A stretch of 64,000 bases of DNA from Arcuatula senhousia (Eukaryota > Mollusca > Bivalvia > Mytilida > Mytilidae). A model generated the notes under the pieces. That model was not told where the DNA came from. It made no database searches and saw only the letters and a program-made list of their open reading frames with translations. The position numbers and the translations under genes are program-made. Each line of letters begins with the position of its first letter. The stretch's first letter is position 1. Of the stretch, positions 57,901 to 64,000 are shown in pieces. The stretch spans positions 45,655,750 through 45,719,749 of the forward strand of contig OZ020305.1 of the NCBI GenBank assembly GCA_963971305.1, written 5' to 3'.

Positions 57901-59235
57901 GGTGAAATATGGTGAAATTTGGTACATTTGTACCATATAAATATGTTAAGGGTAGCTTTGAATTATCATATGAATGACTGGGTTCCATTCTGAATGACTG
58001 GATGTTGAATTTAGTTAGAGTATTTGTAGCAGTAGAGTGGTGAAATATATTAATTTATCACATTTGAACTTTACAACTATGTTTAGGGTAGCTCTGTCTA
58101 AGAATATGAGTGACTGGATTCCATTCTGAATGACTGGATGTTGAGTATTGTTAGAGTATTTGTAGCAATAGAGGGATGGAATATGGTGAAATTTATCACA
58201 TTTGTATCATATTAATATGTTTAGGGTAGCTTTGAATTATCATATGAATGACTGGATTCTATTCTGAATGACTGGATGTTGAGTATTGTTAGAGTATTTG
58301 TAGCAATAGAGTGGTGAAATATTGAAAAATTTGGTACATTTGTATTATATAAATATGTTTAGGTTAAATTTGAATTATTATATGAAAAACTGGATACCAT
58401 TCTGAATGACCTGATGTTGAATATAGTTAGAGTATTTGTAGCAATAGAGTGGTGAAATATGGTGAAATTTGGTACATTTGTATCATATAATAATGTATAG
58501 GGTCAGTTTGAATTATTGTATGAATGACTGGATTCCATTCTGAATGACTGGATGTTGAGTACAGTTAGATATTTGTAGCAATAGAGTAGTGAAATATGGA
58601 AAAAATTGGTACATTTGTATCATGTGAATGTGTTTAGGGTAGCTTTGAATTATTATATGAATGACTGGATTCCGTTCTGAATGACTGGATGTTGAGTATA
58701 GTTAGAGTATTTGTAGCAATAGATTAGTGAAATATGGTGAAATTTATATGAAAGATTGGATTTAGGGTAGCTTTGAATTATTATATGAATGACTGGATTC
58801 CGTTCTGAATGACTGGATGTTGAGTATAGTTAGAGTATTTGTAGCAATAGATTAGTGAAATATGGTGAAATTTATATGAAAGATTGGATTTAGGGTAGCT
58901 TTGAATTATTATATGAATGACTGGATTCCGTTCTGAATGACTGGATGTTGAGTATAGTTAGAGTATTTTTAGCAACAGAGTGGTGAAATATGGTGACATT
59001 TGGTACATTTGTATCATATAAATATGTTTAGGGTAACTTTGAATGACTGGATTCCGTTCTGAATGACTGGATGTTGAGTATAGTTAGAGTATTTGTAGCA
59101 ATAGATTAGTGAAATATGGTGAAATTTATATGAAAGATTGGATTCCATTCTGAATGACTGGATGTTGAGTATTTGTAGCAATTGAGTGCATGGTGAAATA
59201 TGGTGAAATTTGGTACTTTTGTATCATATAAATAC
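54935..59235 (-). repeat. Tandem array of ~138-bp units, reverse arm
   Basis: Same unit family read on the minus strand. The turn is at about 54945, inside CAATTG (54942-54947). 54950-55570 has no counterpart in the left arm and acts as a loop. Beyond about 58145 the arm changes: 58245-58700 is a direct near-copy of 55645-56100, and 58700-59130 holds shortened units with GAAATTTATATGAAAGATTG repeated about three times. Confidence 0.9.
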
Positions 59236-59589
59236 GTTTGTGTTTTTATCGTTTAATACATTTTTAACTGTTCTTAAGACACAGTAATAATTCTAAATAA
59301 AGAATCTCCAAGTGTACTTACAGACTGCCTTAGGATCCTTACATTTTTACAAATGTTCAAAGTTAAGTCAAACAATCTTTTGCAAGAGAAAGAATTGTTG
59401 TTGTTTGTTTGGTTTGTTTTGTTTTTTTGTTTTTTTTTTGCGAGGGTGTTTAATTTAAAGCCTGGTCGAAGCCTGAATGACTCATCTAAAATATGCAATC
59501 AAGGAATAAAAGCAATGTTCAAAATAATTTACTCCTGAAATATGGTGTGTTGAGTTACAGAGTAGAAAAGTTATAACAATTTTGGTCTT
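59236..59589. other. No gene seen
   Basis: Transition from the satellite array into PLE-A sequence. A T-rich tract lies at 59416-59440. Opposed frames here have no motif. Confidence 0.4.
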
Positions 59590-60095
59590 ATTTGTCTCAG
59601 TCAACTTTCCATTCTTGTATAAAACATTCCAACCGCTCCAGCTTATGGAGTTTACGTATCTCAATTGATTCGTTACTCCAGAGCGTGCAGGACTTACATC
59701 GATTTCCTTAGCAGAATTGCTCACACAGGGTTATGTTGCTCCTCGGTTGCTGTCTTCACTCAAGAATTTTTACGGAAGACATCATGCACTTATAGATAAA
59801 TACGGGATTTCGATCTCTCAGATGGTTTGTCATAGAGTTTTGTTTTGTCTTCCTTTACCGGATTTGACATGCTGAATTGACCGTTGCCAACGCAACGGAT
59901 GTGCTATAGCAAGCAGGAACTGCCTACTCTTCCGGATCACCTGAGTTCACTCTTGCTTCGACTTGAGTTCGCGTTGTTGATTAATATTCAGTTATTTTGT
60001 GTTTCCATGTTTTACATGTCTGTTATTGTACCGTTCTTGTTGGTGTTTACTGGTTTTGTCTCTGCCCTTTCGGACTTTTGACATTCAGATACCCC
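59590..60095 (+). pseudogene. PLE-A remnant, C-terminal RT part and 3' end
   Basis: Plus-strand frames read YGVYVSQLIRYSRACRTYID, then degraded LSSLKKFYGR-like text, then the 3' tail GTTGGTGTTTACTGGTTTTG and CCTTTCGGACTTTTGACATT. It ends at GATACCCCATCGGTACCTCT, the same end as the 27.25-kb copy. Present only in the right palindrome arm. Confidence 0.78.
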
Positions 60096-60339
60096 ATCGG
60101 TACCTCTGTTTCTTTCATGATTATTTCTCTGCATATATAATCCCAATACATGTGCCATGTTTGTTTATATTTGATTTAATGTATTACGAAAGAAAGAAAA
60201 AAATATAACACGGCTAGTCGTAAACAGGAAGTTGAAGTTTTGAGGTTTGAAAGTTGCTCAGGACTGTACAGTTTGTAATTATTTTTGATTTAAACATATT
60301 TATGTATCCTGGATTGGGAAACAAGCTTAATGCTTATGT

Positions 60340-60545
60340 GAATCCCTCCCCAGTTAGCGGTTTGCGAGCGTGGCCTTTGTAGCGGCCCCATTGAGCTTTC
60401 TCTTATCAAACTCTACAAAGGGGTATTTAACATGCATGGGGTATTGCTCTCCACATACACGGGACGGCCTTTTTTGTCCCTTCCGAAGGACTAGCATCGT
60501 TCCTTGAGACCTTCCTCGCAATGGAATTATGAACCATCCTAACAA
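60340..60545 (-). repeat. Unassigned GC-richer dispersed repeat
   Basis: GGGGTATTTAACATGCATGG and CACGGGACGGCCTTTTTTGT with TTCCGAAGGACTAGC have the look of the 3' end of a further SINE-like family. No second copy in this window; assignment is from general resemblance only. Confidence 0.35.
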
Positions 60546-60599
60546 ATTTCAAGTCATTCTTATATACAATTTCTGAGAAAAGCTTGACGAAAATTCATA

Positions 60600-60904
60600 T
60601 GGATGTACGTACAGACGGTCGGACATGAGTAAAATTTAATGACCACCGATATGTTTTTGTCGTCGACACACATAAAACAGACGATCGAATACCTTTTAGT
60701 TGGGTAATCTATATACCAGAACCTTAAATACTAAACTCTGAGTCTACGTTGCGGAACGACTGGGCGTCGCCATTTGAGGGAAACTGTAACCTTATAATCA
60801 TAATTAATAATTGTGACTATTAAAGTCCTAAGAATGACAAAAAAAAAACAAATGCGGAGACGAAAGAAAGCATCCGTAATAATTAGCGGTATTTTGAAAC
60901 CTTA
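60600..60904. other. No gene seen
   Basis: Mixed sequence with one short GGTCGGACATGAG phrase typical of bivalve repeats. No credible exon. Confidence 0.4.
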
Positions 60905-61187
60905 AACTAGTTATTTTATTTTAAAATTTAAAAATATATTCTGTCCAGGGGGGGGTAGTGGTACGTACATATGTGCGTCCCAAAAGGGTATACTTTTCGG
61001 GTATCAATATGAAAATCGAGTGAAATTTTAGATGTTGCATATATGAAAGGTGTACTTTTTACAAATATCGTATATCAATAGAAAAAGAGTGAACCAGCAA
61101 TTACGTTTTGCCTCCTTGTGACCTTAAGGGACCGACCATTTAACTTGAAAAGGGGGGGGGCGTTGTTTTTTCCTAAAAAAATATTCT
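60905..61187 (-). repeat. Right palindrome flank, inner part
   Basis: Inverted match to 49970-50240, including AACTAGTTATTTTATTTTAA, GGGGGGGTAGTGGTACGTAC, GGGTATCAATATGAAAATCG and TTAAGGGACCGACCATTTAA. It is cut at CTAAAAAAATATTCTC by PLE-B; the other side of the cut resumes at about 62306 with GAAAATTATTTTTGATGAAA. Confidence 0.82.
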
Positions 61188-62308
61188 CAAACCTACCTCT
61201 TCCATTGCGATCTTAGGATCCGGTAATGACCATAAAACACAACACAGCTGTGAGACACAATAAGGATATTGAGGTGATCATCTCAATACAGCAGACCAGC
61301 CAAACACCAACTAAAACAACCAACCAAAACATCCCCCAACTCAATTCCGAACCCCTCCACCAGTGGCTGATAACGAAGAAAGAATTCTCCCAGGGACCGC
61401 ATGAAACGCCTCTTCATACAGCCCTGCTCCAAAAGTTGGTCACGAAGAAATCGGTGCCTGATCAAAATATCCGAGAAATTCGTGCAAGCCCCGGCACATC
61501 GAGCAACTTGTGAAACACAAACACCGCACGCAGGGGAAGCAGGCACACCGCTCTGCAGATTAGGAAAACCAACAATTTGAAAGTTAAAACCGTCTCTTCT
61601 ATCGTAAATTGTACCGAAATGACCACCTGCATGGTTTGACACTCGAGGCGCAAATCCAAGGAAAACGTGAAGCAATCCGACCCCGTGGTCTCTCTTATCT
61701 CAAACCCTGGAGGATACATTGAAGGAACCCATCAACCAAATGAAGTGCCACCGACAGAAAGGACATCATCAATATATCTGAATGTAAGACCAAACGACCC
61801 CGCCCCTGTCACCCCCTGCTCCCTACGAGTCCCCGAAGAAATTCAGTCCCGCAACAGTATAAAAACAAATCGGCGAGGAGAGGAGCACAGTAAGTGCCCA
61901 TTGGAATGCCGATTTGTTGTTGAAAATGTCTCCTCCGAAGGTGACAAATATGTTGTCAATGGGGAAATCAAGCACACTGCAAACTTGTTCCAGTGTGTAA
62001 CAAATTTTATCTTTGAAAGATGTTTTGGGAAAGAATGTAGAGTTATAACCCAAAACAACAAAATTCCTAGAATATGAAAAGGCTTTTTCGATAAGTTTTT
62101 TCAGGCGACATTTTAGGTTTTCCTGTGGCGGGGTAGTGTATAAAGTTGAAAAATCGAACGTTTTCAAAGAATGAACCGCAGAAAATGATCTAGATTTAAA
62201 ATGATCTAACAAATCTTTCGAGTTCTTCAAAACCCACTATGATTATAAATAGTGTCGCAGTATGCTTGTTGACCTTCTTTGACAGCAGACAAGATTTTAT
62301 CAAGACAA
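61188..62308 (-). mobile_element. Penelope-like element B (PLE-B), hypermutated copy
   Basis: A minus-strand RT fragment inserted in the right palindrome flank. The upstream part (62230 down to about 61850) looks ordinary: MKNSKDLLDHFKSRSF, KTFDFSTLYTTPPQENLK, then the GIPMGT-type segment. From about 61850 to 61240 the alignment to 47590-48200 shows roughly 70 T-to-C plus-strand differences (A-to-G in sense) and only a handful of any other transition. Protein effects: YDKRDDFNFQI to YDRRDGFNFQI, NNTSFG to GGTSFG, SQLIRYARAC to SQVARCAGAC, LLKQGY to LLEQGC, and the stop TAG to TGG with read-through. The YIDD box is kept. The 3' flank (GGATCCGGTAATGACCAT) is shared with the reference copy. Confidence 0.85.
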
Positions 62309-62730
62309 GAAAATTATTTTTGATGAAAAAAAATATTTTGGCAGCAGAGGGTATGTATTTTGTAGATCTGAGAAAATTAAGACTAAATTTTAATTATCGC
62401 AGTGTACATTCATAATGCCATTTGGTATTCACTTTAAACATTCATACTTTGATTTTAATAGAACATAGGAAGTAGCCCCCCCCCCCCCCGTTCTATAGAA
62501 TATGTTTGATTTTAATAGATCTATAGACGCGGGGGCCACTGCCTATAATTTAGGGTCTATAGAATATGTTTGATTTTAATAGATCTATAGACCCGGGGGG
62601 CTACTGCCTATAATTTAGGGTATACCTGTGCCGTTGGTCTGTTCAGAACCGGACCCTGTTAGTATAAAAATATTTGCTAAAAACATACCCTGTTATGCCA
62701 GACTTCATTTTATATCATACCCTGTTAGGA
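62306..62730 (-). repeat. Right palindrome flank, outer part
   Basis: Inverted match to 49488-49755: GGCAGCAGAGGGTA, TTTGTAGATCTGAGAAAATT, ATTCATAATGCCATTTGGTA, ATACCTGTGCCGTTGGTCTG, GAACCGGACCCTGTTAGTAT. It contains a local tandem duplication of about 66 bp (TCTATAGAATATGTTTGATT at 62493 and 62559) absent from the left side. Confidence 0.8.
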
Positions 62731-62847
62731 AGCAACCATTTGATTTTTATGGGGTTTTAGGGGGGGGGCTATGGTGAAATTTGAAATAAAGGGCAGGATG
62801 GCAAAAATCCAGAAATAAAAAGACAGGACAGTGCTTTGAGAAAACTA

Positions 62848-64000
62848 GAGGCTCCCAGGAGCCTGAATCGCTCACCTTGTATTCGATGATACTTATAAGC
62901 TGGATATTTTAACAAAGGACTGCTACCCCTCTGGTGAATTATCAATTTTATTGTTCTAAGGGAAACAACTCCTATCAAGAAAAGTCTTACAACTTTGACC
63001 CCATTACATAATTTTTAGATCTTTGTGTGCTTAACCATATGTAATTAAAAATTTTCAAATATCTTGTATTTTTTCCAAGATATTAGTCTTAAAAATGCAA
63101 AATTTGAAGAAGAAAAAACAAGAAAAAGGGCAATAACTCCTATAACCATTGTCAGATCTTCTTCAAAACTTCTGAGCAGGTAGATCTTTATGTGCTGACC
63201 ATTATTACCAAAATAGAATTTTAATATCTGTTCCCATATTTGAGTAATTTGCAAAAAACTGCAATTTACCCATATGTTCTATTTTTAGCCATGGCAGCCA
63301 TTTTTTTTGTCGAATCAAAATTTCGAACGATGATTTTGTAGACCACATACTACAGAACTACCCTACTAAGTTTCATTTCATTTGACTAAGCAGTTTCAGA
63401 GAAGAAGATTTTTGAAAAGTTGAACAAAAAACTGTGAAAATGGTCAATTTTTACAATCCAAGGGGTATAACTCCTAAAGAAATGATCCTACAACTTTGAC
63501 TCTGTTACAACTTTTGTAGATCTTGATGTGCTTAGTCATATGCAATTTAAATTTTTGAAATATCTTGTATAGTTTTCAAGATATAGGGCTAAATAAGTAA
63601 AATTTTTGAAAAAAATCCAGAAAAAGGGCAATAACTCCTACATCGATTGTTGGATCTACTTGAAAATTTCTGGGCAGGTAGATCTTGAGGTGCTGATCAC
63701 TTTAACCCTATGCCAGAATTTTGATATCTGTTACCATTTTTGAGTTATTTGCAAAAAACTGCAATTTACCCCTATGTTCTATTTTTAGCCATGGCGGCCA
63801 TGTTTTTTGTCGAATCAAAATTTCGAACGATAATTTTGTAGAGGACATACTACAGAACAACCCTACCAAGTTTCATTACATTTGGCCAAGCGGTTTCAGA
63901 GAAGAAGATTTTTGAAAAGTTGAACGACGGACGACAGACGACGGACGACGGACGACGGACGCCAAGTGATTGCAAAAGCTCACATTGCCTTCGGCAAGGT
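62848..64000 (-). repeat. Dispersed bivalve repeat (GCTCACCTG family), cut by window end
   Basis: Low end AGGCTCCCAGGAGCCTGAAT then CGCTCACC; runs through two modules (GGGCAATAACTCCTA near 63126 and 63626) to the GACGGACGACGGACG tract (63925-63960) and AAGCTCACATTGCCTTCGGC at the window edge. Confidence 0.78.

Larger units (their letters stand above)
49488..62730. repeat. Giant imperfect palindrome (inverted duplication), ~13.2 kb overall
   Basis: Left flank 49488-50240 is the inverted counterpart of right flank 60905-62730. The 138-bp array in the middle also inverts. Matching anchor positions (52564/57377, 53112/56829, 53690/56251, 54369/55572, 51910/58031) all sum to 109941, so about 2.5 kb of each arm (roughly 51.80-54.32 and 55.62-58.14 kb) pairs without net indel and, wherever I compared, without mismatch. 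Toward the centre and outside this core the arms diverge. Arm-specific insertions: a MITE near the centre on the left, and PLE-A sequence (59.59-60.09 kb) and PLE-B (61.19-62.31 kb) on the right. Confidence 0.85.

Noticed and set aside
50335..59235. Regular array resembling a CRISPR locus
   Set aside because: Whole 138-bp units repeat with no short constant repeat separating unique spacers, and the setting is a metazoan genome.
61240..61850. APOBEC-type or methyl-CpG explanation for the hypermutated PLE-B
   Set aside because: Those give C-to-T or G-to-A; polarised by conserved protein motifs, the change here is A-to-G on the sense strand.
49488..62730. The palindrome as a pure assembly artefact
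   Set aside because: Each arm has its own insertions (MITE, PLE-A, PLE-B) and diverged flanks, which a simple duplicated read would not show; the identical mid-arm core still deserves a read-level check.

Overview
The window looks like nuclear DNA from a bivalve mollusc, most probably a mussel (Mytilidae). I base this on the 358-nt hammerhead-ribozyme repeat, the GCTCACCTG / CGTCCGTCGTCCG dispersed repeat family, the SINE-like family starting TGCGGGGYCCGG, Penelope-like elements, and split genes with GT-AG introns. It is AT-rich and gene-poor, and most of it is layered mobile elements and their decayed remains. There are no bacterial features, CRISPR arrays or tRNA/rRNA genes.

Layout. 0-5 kb: two minus-strand, phase-0 exons (648-905 and 4636-4827) of a pentameric ligand-gated ion channel whose Cys-loop cysteines are replaced; the 3.7-kb intron between them is filled with dispersed repeats, and the rest of the gene lies outside the window or was not found. 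4.9-5.6 kb: a tandem two-copy retrozyme-like repeat with two complete type I hammerhead ribozymes. 8.4-10.7 kb: a TIR transposon with a long internal hairpin and a TTAA-flanked element nested in it. 13.0-17.3 kb: a whole piggyBac-type transposon with TTAA ends and a spliced but twice-frameshifted transposase gene. 19.9-23.1 kb: an intronless type II membrane SGNH-hydrolase gene and a truncated copy of its 5' part. 23.4-29.7 kb: a LINE broken by unrelated DNA and by a minus-strand Penelope-like element (PLE-A), which is itself split by a MITE. 30-42 kb: dispersed repeats, foldback elements, an inverted pair of hexamer-array elements and PLE-A remnants. 42.7-44.4 kb: two abutting MITEs, then a plausible plus-strand terminal exon (43806-44270) followed at once by a near-perfect 89-bp hairpin. 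45.9-48.4 kb: SINE-like copies and a second Penelope family (PLE-B).

49.2-62.7 kb is the most striking part. A tandem array of about 138-bp units runs forward from 50.3 kb, reverses at about 54.95 kb and runs back to 59.2 kb. Positions x and 109941-x match across about 2.5 kb of each arm with no net indel, while the centre and outer flanks are diverged. The flanks are also inverted copies of each other, each with its own insertions. One right-arm insertion, a PLE-B copy at 61.19-62.31 kb, carries a dense one-directional cluster: about 70 T-to-C changes on the plus strand (A-to-G on the element's sense strand), confined to roughly 61.24-61.85 kb. That is the pattern expected of adenosine-deaminase hyperediting of a retroelement RNA before reverse transcription.

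Only four stretches look like host coding sequence: the ion-channel exons, the SGNH gene, the 43.8-kb terminal exon and (weakly) an exon at 34.4 kb. All family names come from recalled motifs, not from a database search.
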